A stretch of 64,000 nt of DNA from Allacma fusca (GCA_947179485.1 OX359245.1:31049067-31113066); one strand, 5' to 3'. Counted from the stretch's first letter, positions 51,109 to 62,512 are shown. The notes: generated by a model not told the origin, from the letters alone. Numbers and translations are program-made.

Positions 51109-51322
51109 CCTGACTAATTGTGGGATAAAAAAAGTATTCCTAATATTGTACTACCCCAGCTAGCAACAGCTGCTTCTGTCCAGCTTCATACTTATTAGTC
51201 TTTATAGTCAATAATTAGTCTCACAACCATTTTATCTCCTCCAGCTAATTTTAAGTTTATTTTAATCTTAATTCTTCAAATATTTTATTTTTACCTAAAT
51301 TTAATTTTACGTAATTACTTCA

Positions 51323-52523
51323 ATGCAAAATTCGTCATTATTATTTTGGGCTGCTCTTATGAGCTTCCTGGGAGGGATTGCAACGGTCCAAGGAAGGGTT
51401 TACATGCATGAGCTCCCTTTTGAAATGCAGAAGGTACAACTAGCCCAGTCCCGAACCTTTCCTTTAGGAAACCAAAATATTTATTTCTAATGGGATTTTA
51501 TTCACAGAATTTTAAAATAATTACTCTCTTAATTTCCAGATATTTAATGAAACGGATTTGGACAAGTGGAAAGCCCCAGACGAGATCTGGAAAAACTTCC
51601 CTTACTATCTCAGTGGATACGATTACGAGAACCGTCCAAGTAATTGCATATATTCATCATTTAAAATTTTTAATTAGAGTAAACAAAATTCCAGACTCTC
51701 CAATTAATTATTTACATTTTGTTTTTTTATTTTTTACCAGTCTGGGTTTGGGAATGGGGAAAGTGGCCATTACGTTCATATCTAGAGCGAGGGGAAAATA
51801 TGGACGAAATTATAAGCAGACACGTGGACCAAATGCTTTGGCATATGTACAAATTTTGGGGGCCCCAAACTAATTCCGAAGGTGAGAGAGTCAAGGAGGT
51901 GAATGTTCTCATTGATTTAGAGGGCTACAACATGAGTCAGCTGGGAAATATTCCAGGTACAGAATTTTGTTTTTATTAGAAATAGAAATAGTATATATCA
52001 TTTGTAAACGTATTGATTTTACAGGGTATTGAGTCATCTATTTAATTGTGTGAATCTACTATAGCCTATATGGCCTTCAAATTTAACGGTTAATTTATGA
52101 GTAAATATTTTTTTATGTAATGTTATGCTATGAAAGTTTATAATATTCATGTGTTTGTTTTCCATAGCTGTTAATTTTCTCATCCGGAAGTTAAGACTGG
52201 TAACAATAGTGGCGAGATTTTCTCATGTGACCGCATTCGTAAACAGTAAGTCATTTATTCCCATAGAAATCAAAACACTTGAAAAACTTCCAAGGTAATA
52301 ATAATTGAGATACAGGATTTTTTTTTCCACAGCTAATTTTTTTGGAGAAACTATTTTAAATATAGTGAAACCAGTTATGGGGGCAGCGTTCGGTAGTTTT
52401 GAGATTTATGGGACAAATTCAAAAAATTGGGAAGCCAAACTCCTGAAACATTTTCCTCGGGATCAGATCCCTCTGTGGTATGGAGGGAGCAAGGACCATC
52501 AGCCCGTTAAAGTCTTTGGATAA
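51323..52523 (+). CDS. CRAL-TRIO (SEC14-like) domain protein with N-terminal signal sequence (5 exons, 231 aa)
   Basis: CRAL-TRIO/SEC14 domains bind a small lipophilic molecule (tocopherol, retinal, phospholipid or squalene, depending on member) in a closed hydrophobic pocket. Coding exons: 51323-51433, 51540-51639, 51741-51956, 52168-52245, 52333-52523, all with GT-AG borders; total 696 nt in frame. Seen: a hydrophobic N-terminal stretch (residues 1-24, ending ATVQG) that looks like a signal peptide; then the family blocks FPYYLSGYDYENRP (about 57-70), WEWGKWPLRSYLERGE, VLIDLEGYNMSQL (about 126-138), and at the C-terminus NIVKPVMG, EIYGTNSKNW and IPLWYGG. The usual helical CRAL-TRIO N-terminal domain is absent, and the normal acidic NYPE-type block in the middle is replaced by an unrelated basic segment (exon 4). 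Family members are generally cytosolic, so an apparently secreted single-domain form is unusual. The ligand cannot be told. Confidence 0.85.
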
Positions 52524-53472
52524 TTATCCCCTGTCTTAAAATATGTGTCATTTCCTGTAAAACACAAGAGTGTTCATGTGATTTTGATTTTGGGGAAATG
52601 TTATATCATTATCTAAGCTAAATTACAATAATTATTATTAATTTTTGAGCCAGTACTTTTTACCCACATGAATGTCGGAGCTACAATATATCTTGTGTTA
52701 GGCGTAAAATCTGTATATACATATGTACCTGTGTGAATAAGAGCCAGATATATTTTCAAGTACTGATATTAAATAATATTAAGGATTCCTATATGTACTG
52801 CCGCTCGTAATAGAATTTAATTTTCTATGTATGTACAAACGATGGGCTATAACGATAGCCCTACAACTCCAATGAAACTGAGCCAGCGTCCCATTCATTC
52901 TGGCTAAGAGTGATGTATCACTTGTGTGCGCGTGAAGTTTGGAAAATAATAAATCCGTAATAATGTCTCTGCTTATTTTTTTGGGGGATTCGAATCCTTT
53001 TAATGGAAGTGTAGGGAAACAAACTTAATTACAAAAAAAAATTACAACCTCACATTTTTAAATTCCCATGCACTTGTATAGTTAGATAGCATTATGTGCA
53101 AGAATAGATAATGCTATTTGACATTCCAGACACGTGCCGCACATTTGATTTTGACTGTCTTCACTTATGAAATGCATGGAGCATCCAAAACGAATTGCAT
53201 TTAACAGATGAATCTAGGATCTGATAGTATTGTGGGAGGGGATGTGCTATAATGGAGAAAACATACTTTCATCTTTAATAAATGAGAAAGAAGGGAGGAT
53301 TAATACTTTATTAGCTTGTTAGTCTTCGCCATAGTGTTCTTTATTCATAATAATAATTATGTAATGTATGATATATCTAATTATATGAAAAACTTGTTAT
53401 TTACATGTACATTAAAAACAGTTGGACAGTCACGTTTCTATGATTTTACTGCACCGAGTATATGAATCACAG
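52524..53472. other. 3' flank of the CRAL-TRIO gene
   Basis: AT-rich sequence with no gene. An AATAAA occurs near 52.95 kb and could serve as a polyadenylation signal, but it lies over 400 bp past the stop codon and is common by chance here. Confidence 0.5.
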
Positions 53473-54645
53473 GAACTTCAAACTTGAACTTTGATTCAAA
53501 CTTGAACTTTGATTCAAACTTGAACTTTGATTCAAACTTGAACTTTGATTCAAACTTGGACTTTGATTCAAACTTGAACTTAAATTCAAACTTGGACTTT
53601 GATTCAAACTTGAACTTCGAATCAATGTTGAACTTAAATTCAAACTTGAACTTCGAATCAATGTTGAACTTAAATTCAAACTTGAACTTCGAATCAATGT
53701 TAAACTTAAATTCAAACTTGAACTTCGAATCAATGTTAAACTTAAATTCAAACTTGAACTTCGAATCAATGTTGAACTTAAATTCAAACTTGAACTTCGA
53801 ATCAATGTTGAACTTAAATTCAAACTTGAACTTCGAATCAATGTTAAACTTAAATTCAAACTTGAACTTCGAATCAATGTTGAACTTAAATTCAAACTTG
53901 AACTTTGATTCAAACTCGAACTTTGATTCAAACTTGAACTTTGATTCAAACTTGAACTTTGATTCAAACTTGGACTTTGATTCAAACTTGAACTTAAATT
54001 CAAACTTGGACTTTGATTCAAACTTGAACTTCGAATCAATGTTGAACTTAAATTCAAACTTGAACTTCGAATCAATGTTAAACTTAAATTCAAACTTGAA
54101 CTTCGAATCAATGTTGAACTTAAATTCAAACTTGAACTTTGATTCAAACTCGAACTTTGATTCAAACTTGAACTTTGATTCAAACTTGAACTTTGATTCA
54201 AACTTGAACTTTGATTCAAACTTGAACTTTGATTCAAACTTGAACTTTGATTCAAACTTGAACTTTGATTCAAACTTGAACTTTGATTCAAACTTGAACT
54301 TTGATTCAAACTTGAACTTTGATTCAAACTTGAACTTAAATTCAAACTTGGACTTTGATTCAAACTTGAACTTCGAATCAATGTTGAACTTAATCTCAAA
54401 CTTGAACTTCGAATCAATGTTGAACTTAAATTCAAACTTGAACTTCGAATCAATGTTGAACTTAAATTCAAACTTGAACTTCGAATCAATGTTGAACTTA
54501 AATTCAAACTTGAACTTCGAATCAATGTTGAACTTAAATTCAAACTTGAACTTCGAATCAATGTTGAACTTAAATTCAAACTTGAACTTCGAATCAATGT
54601 TGAACTTAAATTCAAACTTGAACTTCGAACCAATGTTGAACTTTG
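53473..54645. repeat. 18-bp satellite/minisatellite with higher-order structure (about 65 units)
   Basis: A tandem array of an 18-bp unit, consensus aacttgaactttgattca. Four unit types can be told apart by plus-strand translation: LNFDSN, LDFDSN, LNLNSN and LNFESM. The order is not random: runs of LNFDSN are followed by an LDFDSN-LNLNSN-LDFDSN marker (reduced to LNLNSN-LDFDSN in the third block) and then by alternating LNFESM-LNLNSN pairs (a 36-bp dimer). This block pattern occurs three times with different copy numbers. Because 18 is a multiple of three and the unit lacks stops, three overlapping frames (two minus, one plus) stay open for over 400 codons. None of these long frames begins at a clear ATG with gene context, so I treat the array as non-coding repeat. 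Confidence 0.9.
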
Positions 54646-57600
54646 TGTTTTGTGAACCAATGTTTGTTTTTGCAACAAAGTACCACAAAATGAACAACAA
54701 AACTGCAATTTAAATTACATCCCTAAGCAAAGGTAGGCACACTACACTGGTCACACACAGTTTGCATGCATACAGTTTTATTGCACAGCTCCATCCGCTG
54801 GACTAGTCCAGATAATGGAAAACTATGCAACTGCAGCTATTGCAGCTCCATTGTCCAAGGGAATCTCATTCCGAAATTTCTCATTAAGAATTCATGCTGC
54901 ATACTATACACATGTACAGATAAATGCACACTTGCTGCTCCCATAAGGAATACATTGGCCACGCCGGGTTTTTCATGGATGGGCGTTTGGGGGTGGATCA
55001 AAAGCTCAGGCGACTATAAGGTATAGCCACCTTTCATAAACCATTACGATTGTCACATCGCTAATTTTTAGCAATTATTATTATTAAATTCCTTCCAGCT
55101 TCACATTTCTTCTCATAAATTCCCGTGCAACAGGATCAGCTGAGGGAAAATTTTTAATGGATGCGAACATGTGTTAATGTAATAATGGGGTTGAATAGTC
55201 ATCATATATACATACAGTAGCACTAATTACCAAAAAATCCTTACAACTCCAATAGCGAATTACATATTGATTTGTGCAAGCTATATCGTCAGAATTATCA
55301 AATATATCCCATTATTTCCCAGTTCTGAGGTTGCAATGTGCGAAGGAAGCTACGAGGGCTTGAATTTTGAATCCCTCTGTTTTGACTAATGCTGTTGGTT
55401 GCTTGAACAAATTCGATATCCTACTGCTATATATGTGATTGACTCCTGGAAATCCACTTTTTCCAGGGTTTTATTTAACAAAGGAAATGTTTGGGAAATT
55501 ATTTTATCGTCAAGACATAAATAATTACGATTATGATTTGGTTTTGGGAAGGAATGCAATTCACACGGCTGGAGAATCAATGCATGGCACAAACCTGTAG
55601 ATGCCTGATTAAGAGGAAGACATTTCCAGTCGGATTTCATTAATTAATTATTAGAAATGACAAGTATGAATTTTGTAAACTTTCCACATATCAGAAGATA
55701 CCACAAAAAAATGAACTACCAAAATAATTACATAAATGTTCACAAGCTGTAGATATCCATTAAGGAGCTGGAACATTAAGTAAATGTATAATATTGATAC
55801 TTGTTAAAGCCAAAGATACAGAATATTTTAAAATATTGAGGTTGAAATAGTATTTAAAAAAAATGTGTATTTGGTATTTATCTCGCTGCAAATTACAAGT
55901 CACAAAAATGTAAGTAATATTTGAAGCCCTATTGGAATTGCAATTTAATTTTTGACACAGAGAACACATTTATTGGATGAACATTGGAACACATTCTGTA
56001 TTCAAATATAATTTGTATGAAATTTTTAATTCTTATTCTTATTCTTATTCAAAAAACAATACTTCAGTTCCCTCATAATGTTACATTCGAAATGTCACTT
56101 CTTGTGAGTCTAGTCGAATACACTTATGTACATATGCACATAAAATTTTAAGCATTGCTCCGTTCCTACTTCTACCCTTTCGGAAATATTTGCCTATATT
56201 ATCAGTCAATAGAAATATTTTTTTTGTATATTTTCGTCATTGGTGTCAAACTTGATAAAGTTACAAATCCAAAAATTTTGGGAGTGAACGTCTTTGGGAA
56301 TTAAACGGTTTCTTACCTATTTTATTTGTCATTGCTCCAAGGATTCCCATCACTTCCACACTGATAATCCTATGGATATAAGTTTCCGTAAAAATTGTGA
56401 ACTTACGTCTCGGAAGACAAAATGAATGAGACGCAAGCCGGGTGTGACAATGTAAGGAACTCCTTGGGTTGTCGTCACAGCTGTTTGCAGCAAGACACAT
56501 TTCATCGAGTGTCTTTTGGGTAAATGAAACCCGCCACCACGCCCTGCTAAAAACCTGTAAAATTCAAGTGCCCTCTCAGTATTTACAATAGTACAGGAAA
56601 GGTGATCGGATCAAGGAAGAGTAATTCTACACTCGAAGAGCTAGCTCGCAATGAGTGAGAAGGGATTGAGTTTTTGGAACCCGAGAGGACCGGCCATGAA
56701 TCTTTACATACTTTGTTTACATGAAAGTCAAGAAGCGCAACGGATGGTATTTAAACATGAGTGTGGAATGAAATTTTATCCAAAGTATTTTCCTCCTGTT
56801 GATTCCTCACATCAAGACTATAGTACCGCTACTAATTGGAATGTTTACTGCGTCAGCGTTTTTAAAAGCACTGGATTTTGTTTGTTTGTGCTTAGGTGTT
56901 CATTCTGTGCTTTCACTCTGAGGCAGCTCCCTTAGCACCAAATGAAATCAGTGCTTTTTGGTAAATTTGCAACCGTTCTGTCACTCCCTTCTGATGGCCT
57001 CTTTTCCTACAAGAGTGCATTGGAAAACAGAATTTCTGTGCTCAATATTTCTGGCTCTACTTAACTTTATTTAATTTTAAACTTGCCTCGGAACACTGGA
57101 CCAAATTATAGGAATTTTCATAGAATACATGTGTAAATGTATTACCCCTGTTAGAATTTTAAGGTCTTTTAATTTTGTTTTTTTTAGCAAGTAATAAAAA
57201 TGGACTGGTAAAAATGAATCCAGCTCATTTCCAAAGTGCAAGCAAATCTTTACTACTCTTAATTTAATTTAATGTGTTTAATATTTACACTATATTGTAT
57301 TTTTCTAGTGAGAAGCTTCATATTATGGTGTAACTTTTTATTTTAAAATGACAATAATGGTGTGAATAAAAATTTATAACTGTTGCTTGATTTCAAATAT
57401 ATTATTTTATTACAACTGCTACGATTATAGTTGAGAAGTGAGGGTGCGAAACTATTTAGTAGAAATTGTGCATTAGTTTTAAGTCAATTAATGTAATCAG
57501 AATGTTTAACATTAGTATTGTGCGGTAAAGCCTTGAGCGATATAAAAATAGTTTAGTGTCCACATTCTTTTAATTCCGGACTTCTTTATATTGCATACCA

Positions 57601-58323
57601 ACTTAAATTATGTTCAACTGACATTTTTACAATAATTGATTCTTGATGGCTGCAGTTACTAATGACTCAAGCCACTTTAATTAATGATTTTTGCCTGTGT
57701 ATTACGAATAAAAATGACACCATTAGCAGAGAAGTTCCTATTACTATTACTAGTTGTAACATGTAATTTATAACGCATACACATACATACATACGTATAC
57801 ACTTGCTTCCTATAAGAGCTTTCTAGTAAATAGCAAGAGTCCACTATACAACTACTATACTAAAAACACATGCTTGGCGATTCTATTGTAAACAATGATT
57901 TAGGGGCGAAGTGAAACCCATTAAGAATAACTTTAGAAGAGGAGATGAACCATCCCTTTGATCTCAGTAAATTACAAGGGATCAAACATAAACACATGCT
58001 AATACATACATATCTGATACAGAAATAATATTGCCGCCAGATGTCCTACTGTTAAAAAACGTTTGGAGGTTCTGTTATAGCAGATGTACTATAGATGTCG
58101 CCCAAACCTGGGTTATCCTATATGGGACTATTAATCCGCAAGAAAATAAAATAAACATTACATTGCCTACTGCTCATACACAAACAGTGCATTAAATTCA
58201 TTCAGCCTTACACTACTCTCGTAGTACAGTGCCGCCAGGCGTCCCCTAGTGACCTAAACGAAGATTTGTAATGACAATAATATTACCAATGAGAAACCCC
58301 CTCTATAAGAATCGTACTGACTT
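54646..58323. other. intergenic region with exon-like fragments
   Basis: About 3.7 kb without a confirmed gene. It holds a short (TTCTTA)n run near 56.03 kb and two minus-strand segments with good splice borders at 56317-56369 and 56407-56554, discussed in the findings. A 94-codon plus-strand frame at 56651-56935 starts with ATG but matches no family I know. The DNA just downstream of the first receptor gene contains two similar stretches, at 58033 and 58231, that share gccgccag and gtcc. Confidence 0.5.
56407..56554 (-). other. possible orphan exon
   Basis: On the minus strand a 148-bp segment is bounded by a good acceptor (attttacag) and a consensus donor (GTAAGT). One frame is open across it and reads without stops, including an internal ATG followed by codons for MKCVLLQTAVTTTQGVPY. 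The next plausible acceptor is only 37 bp further on, too short for a usual intron, and no partner exons or family match were recognised. It may be part of an unrecognised transcript or chance. Confidence 0.2.
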
Positions 58324-59679
58324 TTAAAACTGAAGCAAAACAATGAGATAAGTGGTCACAATAGACCCTAAAGTGAGAACCGTCCCGCTCTTCACCACAT
58401 AAAAATTCCCAACAAGTATCCCAAATTTATGGCACTGGTTCAATTTTTCCCTCAACACCAGAGCCCCCATCAGTTCCTTCGGATCGTGGACTTCAAATCG
58501 ACTCAGCATAGAGCTCATGGACCCCTTCCAGTAATTTATGTAGCTGCAGGACGCAGAATGGATCTTCCCCGCCTCCACCTCCACCCTATACAGTCTATAC
58601 AGAAGGAAGATTGCATTCAAAGAGAAACCCACATTGCTGAAGATACTCTCGTTGAGGAGTTCCTTCATAGGGGCATAGAATAAGAGGCATAGCATTATTA
58701 TCATAAGGGTATGATGCCAAAAGAGGGTGTGTTTGAACGTGTCATTGAATTGGGTCACGAGGCTCTGAAGACGCTGGTACTGCTTCACGGAGGCCTCATA
58801 TTTGGTTTGTAAACTCCCTCTGGTGAGCATCTTCCCCGCCAGAACTGGCTGGACTTGGATCAGGAATGGTAAATTTTTGTTCAGCTTATCCCGACAATCC
58901 TGAATGCAAGGGTTCTGTTTCCAGTAGTCCGAGTCAAAGGGAGTGTTGGGATCTTCTGTGGAGATCAGATGGAGGAGGGATGTGATGCTGGCGAAGAACT
59001 GAGTGGAGATCATCTCCAGGAAGAAACTAAAGGACCAATGATATCCCAGGACGATGGGTTGGGTCAGGGCGGACAGAATGAGCCACTTCAAATTGAGGGG
59101 GTACTTGGTCTCCACAAATAGGCTATAAATGTACATGGGATAAAAAGGATGGGACAAGCAGTGGTAAACGATCCCAATAGATGAGAGTAACGTCATAAGG
59201 AAAAAATACACGGATGCTCGACGAAGCTCACAATTCCGCTTCAATTGGTACAGGACCTTCGACTCTGGAGAGATTTGCTCTAAGATGTGACTCTCAACCT
59301 CTTTCCAGCTGTTGATGGTATTGCAGATGGGTCGGGAGCTCCGACAGATCCAAATCACTACAACAAATACAATTGTGGCGGAAATGTTCCAGCAACTTTG
59401 TCGGATGAGCGTTTCGAAGTTGGACTTCATGAGGAAGATCGAGTCGAAGAATCGGTAGAGCTGGAATGGGAAGAAAATACTGAAAAGGCAGATGTTCGCT
59501 CGATGCAACCAAGCAAAGATCCCTTTGGTGAGGATGGAAACTTGAGGGAGATGTTGGGCTTCCGCATCTTTTGTCTTCCCATTTAAAGGAGGAGTTACTT
59601 TCCCTGGAAATACTCCGATGTACTTGAAGAACGAGAATACGAGGAGGAAATAATCAACTTGGAAATCCGTTGAATACAT
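58324..59679 (-). CDS. gustatory-receptor-like seven-helix protein 1 (451 aa, intronless)
   Basis: Arthropod gustatory receptors are seven-helix ligand-gated ion channels of chemosensory neurons with an intracellular N-terminus. This single open frame runs from ATG to TAA. Hydrophobic segments lie near residues 52-75, 95-112, 153-173, 198-225, 309-328, 339-355 and 420-450, seven in all. The C-terminus GSIVTTYLIVLLQF carries the family hallmark TY-5x-QF in the last helix. A second strongly conserved block with its neighbour is NAIFLLYRLYRVEVEAG. Length is typical of the family. No intron interrupts it, although gustatory receptor genes usually keep introns in the C-terminal part. A possible untranslated-exon acceptor (aattacag) sits about 40 bp upstream of the ATG. 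The upstream neighbour 1.5 kb away is a paralogue. The ligand is unknown. Confidence 0.8.
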   Translation of the reverse strand: MYSTDFQVDYFLLVFSFFKYIGVFPGKVTPPLNGKTKDAEAQHLPQVSILTKGIFAWLHRANICLFSIFFPFQLYRFFDSIFLMKSNFETLIRQSCWNISATIVFVVVIWICRSSRPICNTINSWKEVESHILEQISPESKVLYQLKRNCELRRASVYFFLMTLLSSIGIVYHCLSHPFYPMYIYSLFVETKYPLNLKWLILSALTQPIVLGYHWSFSFFLEMISTQFFASITSLLHLISTEDPNTPFDSDYWKQNPCIQDCRDKLNKNLPFLIQVQPVLAGKMLTRGSLQTKYEASVKQYQRLQSLVTQFNDTFKHTLFWHHTLMIIMLCLLFYAPMKELLNESIFSNVGFSLNAIFLLYRLYRVEVEAGKIHSASCSYINYWKGSMSSMLSRFEVHDPKELMGALVLREKLNQCHKFGILVGNFYVVKSGTVLTLGSIVTTYLIVLLQF

Positions 59680-61174
59680 TTATGACCCTTAGGCTTGTGA
59701 CCCCTGATCTTTGCCACAACTTCTGTAATTTAAAATAGATTTTTAACAAATTTCTTTTCAAATGATCCGCTAGGAATCAGCTAGGATTTTTGGAGATGGG
59801 AATATCCTCCAGGATGTAATTTATTGGGCTCTGGCTTAGTGAAATTACAGGAATGTTTTCAAAAGTATGGGGGAAGTTTGTCTTGACACACTCTTAAGAA
59901 TAGAGTGCAGTTTAATAGTCTCATTTGGAACCACTTCAAACTCGTTCCATTCTGCTTCATCGGGCAGGGAAACTGTCGCTGATTAATGGTTTTTGAAGGA
60001 AGGTCCCCCATTAACACCTTTTCAGGATGTTTGACTTGTTGCATAAGCTATTTAGACTATAATTATTACTCCATATAAAATTAGGCAAGATCAACAATGA
60101 ATTTTTTTACCAGTTCTTACATAAATCCTTTGACCTACTTCCCACCTCAAGCCGTCAATATTTGTTATAAGAATAAGGTGAGATACTATGAGCAAACGAG
60201 AGCTCAATTAGTTATTTGACTGTAGGATTAATGGCATGTCATGTTGGAAGGTGTCCCCACGTGGGCTAATGATAAAATTGAGTAACTGTCTCCTCATCAT
60301 CTGCAATGGAGAAAGGTTGCTAAGAATTACAATAATTATGGAAGTAATTACATGAAAAAAGCCTGGAACAAAGCCATTTTTTTTTAAGAATTCCGTTTAT
60401 TCCTTCGAACTGTACTCCCAATGTCTGTTGTACTTTCCATGAGGTCGATCAACTCGGGATTATTTACATCAGAGAATATTGTTATCATAAAAGATTGTAG
60501 ACATTGTTATTGGTTCGCCTTTCCCCTCAGGGATGCTCCTTCAAAGAGAGTGCACTATTGTTTAAGGCAAATTCTTTTTCAAGAGTTTAAGTTTCAGGGG
60601 TTCAAAAACCTCCAGTTGGGAAGAGTCAATAAATATGTCCTAGAATTCGTAAGTAAAGACTTAAAGTTTTATTTTCACTCTCGAATTTACTGTAAGTACA
60701 AACGGCTTTTTTGTTCAATACAAAATAATAGATTTTACTTTCAATCTACTATTTTTTAGGGGTGTCAAAATATCAAACTGAGGTAATAGGACGCTTTAGA
60801 TATGTAATATTACTTGAATTTAAAAACAATGATTGTTTTACTTCAGTTGATAAACAAACCTTAGAATTCTGTTTGTATTATCCTCCTTGGGTTTTTATGA
60901 AAAGTATTGAGGTATAGACAATTGACTCACAATTACATTCTCAATGTGTGTAGTTCCAGACGTAGCAAATATTTGTGAATTTATTCTTAAAAGAATTTTA
61001 TTATGGTACATTTGTGCATAAGGAGAGGAGGTTTTAATAATATTTTACCCTCAAACAATAAGCACTAATAGGGTAACACTAAATTCATTGACAAGAAGGT
61101 GAAGTTTCGAACATCGAAGGTTCCAAAACATTTGTTCTTACAATAAATAATTAATGGACCGTTGGCGAGACATT
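59680..61174. other. spacer between the two receptor genes
   Basis: About 1.5 kb of AT-rich sequence with no recognisable gene; a 112-codon plus-strand frame at 60421-60759 shows no motif. The spacer probably holds the promoter of receptor gene 1 and the 3' end of receptor gene 2. Confidence 0.55.
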
Positions 61175-62512
61175 CTAAAATTGAAGGAGTACAATCAAAT
61201 AAGTTGTCACAATTGACCCTAGAGCCAGTACACTTGAACTGCTGATCAAGCAAAAGTCTCCGATGTAAATTCCAAACTCCGAGCAGCGATTTAGTTTCTG
61301 TTGGTAAATCAAAGCGTCCCATAAATGTTTCGGCTCCATATTTGACAATGAGGTCATTAACCCAGGCATGCCCTCTTTCCAAGATTGAATGAACTCCCTT
61401 GAGGCAGTGTTCACAGCCCCGGCGTCCACTTCCACCCGGTACAAACGATACAGGAAAAAAATCGCATTCGAAGAAAATGCCAGTGTATCCCTCAAACTCT
61501 CATTTTCCAGGGTCTTCAAGGGTGAATAAAAAAGGAAGCAAAGCATTATGATCATGAAGAAATGTTGCCAGAAGTAAAAGTTTTTAAATACAGCGTTATA
61601 ATCCAAAGTTAATTTTTTGAGGAGTCGGAAATATTCCAGAGATCTCTCGCATCTTTCGAAATCATTATTTCTCTTTACAATTCCCGGCTGGACTTGAAAA
61701 CTTATCTTTCCCTTCTCATACATGTTATTTAAGGCTCGGTATAAATCAGGAGAAAAAGAATTTTGAAGGGAGTCCTCGTTGTAGGAAATTAAGCCCAATA
61801 GGGCTGATACACTTGAAGAGAATTGGATGGAAATGAATTCAAAAAAGAATATATGGGACCAATTAATCAATCCCAGGATGTAGGGCTGAACCAGGACCGT
61901 CAGGGTCATCCAGGTCAGGTTCAAGGGGTTAGTCTGGTCTTGCTCATAGAAGGCGTAAATGTAAGCTCGGAAGAATGGGTTCTTGAGACAATGGTAAATA
62001 ATCCCTCCGGCGGAAATTACAGCCATTATAAAATAATACACTCCGATTCGCCGAAGATTATGATTTTGAGCTGTTCGGAACTCATGCCTTTGCTCCGCGG
62101 GTACAAAATACAGGAGGTCTTCTTCCAAGCCTTTCCATTGGTTAAGTATCCTGCAAATCCCTTGACCCTTGGTTAGAATTAAGAGGATTGTGATGAACAT
62201 CAGGGCTGCTGCCACGACCCAGCAACTTTGACGCACGATAAATTCCGGTCGCATCTTTAAAATAAAAATGGAGGAGATGAAACTGTAGATTTGGAATGAG
62301 AAGTAGGTTAGGAAGGCAAATACGTTGAATCTGTAGAGCCAGGTGAAGATACCAGATGGCGCTAGAGAGATAAACTGGTGATTGTTGGCGCTAATTTCTG
62401 AATGCATGGGGTGTTCGCTACTCCGGATCTGCTGGTTTGTAGGGAGGGATACTTTTACTGGGAAAATACCGGCGTATTTGAAAAAGATGAAAATTTTTAG
62501 ACAGAGGTCCAT
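61175..62512 (-). CDS. gustatory-receptor-like seven-helix protein 2 (445 aa, intronless)
   Basis: Paralogue of the gene at 58324-59679 and in the same orientation; the two form a tandem pair. One uninterrupted frame from ATG to the stop encodes a protein with the same pattern of seven hydrophobic segments. Shared blocks include FFKYAGIFPVKV near the N-terminus (FFKYIGVFPGKV in the other), FIVRQSCW, IIYHCLKNPF, MIIMLCFLFYSPLK, NAIFFLYRLYRVEVDAG, and an identical last 14 residues GSIVTTYLIVLLQF with the TY-5x-QF signature. The extracellular and loop regions differ most, as expected if the two detect different ligands. As an insect-style receptor it would act as a cation channel in sensory neurons. 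A TATA-like box lies 145 bp upstream. Confidence 0.8.
   Translation of the reverse strand: MDLCLKIFIFFKYAGIFPVKVSLPTNQQIRSSEHPMHSEISANNHQFISLAPSGIFTWLYRFNVFAFLTYFSFQIYSFISSIFILKMRPEFIVRQSCWVVAAALMFITILLILTKGQGICRILNQWKGLEEDLLYFVPAEQRHEFRTAQNHNLRRIGVYYFIMAVISAGGIIYHCLKNPFFRAYIYAFYEQDQTNPLNLTWMTLTVLVQPYILGLINWSHIFFFEFISIQFSSSVSALLGLISYNEDSLQNSFSPDLYRALNNMYEKGKISFQVQPGIVKRNNDFERCERSLEYFRLLKKLTLDYNAVFKNFYFWQHFFMIIMLCFLFYSPLKTLENESLRDTLAFSSNAIFFLYRLYRVEVDAGAVNTASREFIQSWKEGMPGLMTSLSNMEPKHLWDALIYQQKLNRCSEFGIYIGDFCLISSSSVLALGSIVTTYLIVLLQF

Larger units (their letters stand above)
39301..51322. other. 12-kb gene-poor region
   Basis: No confident gene in about 12 kb. It contains the ABCA-3 promoter side, CT and CA microsatellites (39.66-39.69 and 40.15 kb), a fold-back element (47.0-47.5 kb) and many short frames without motifs. 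A 23-bp exon-like segment with good splice borders (44750-44772, minus strand) is noted in the findings. No tRNA-like A/B box pair was found. Confidence 0.5.

Noticed and set aside
52984..52996. ggattcgaatcc as a tRNA B box
   Set aside because: No A box or cloverleaf can be built around it; it is simply a short palindrome.
53438..54713. Three long overlapping open frames (409-420 codons) as protein-coding genes
   Set aside because: They are a by-product of an 18-bp tandem repeat without stops, do not begin at a clear ATG in unique sequence, and have no recognised domain.
56651..56935. 94-codon plus-strand ATG frame
   Set aside because: No signal peptide, domain or supporting neighbours; similar short frames are frequent in this window.
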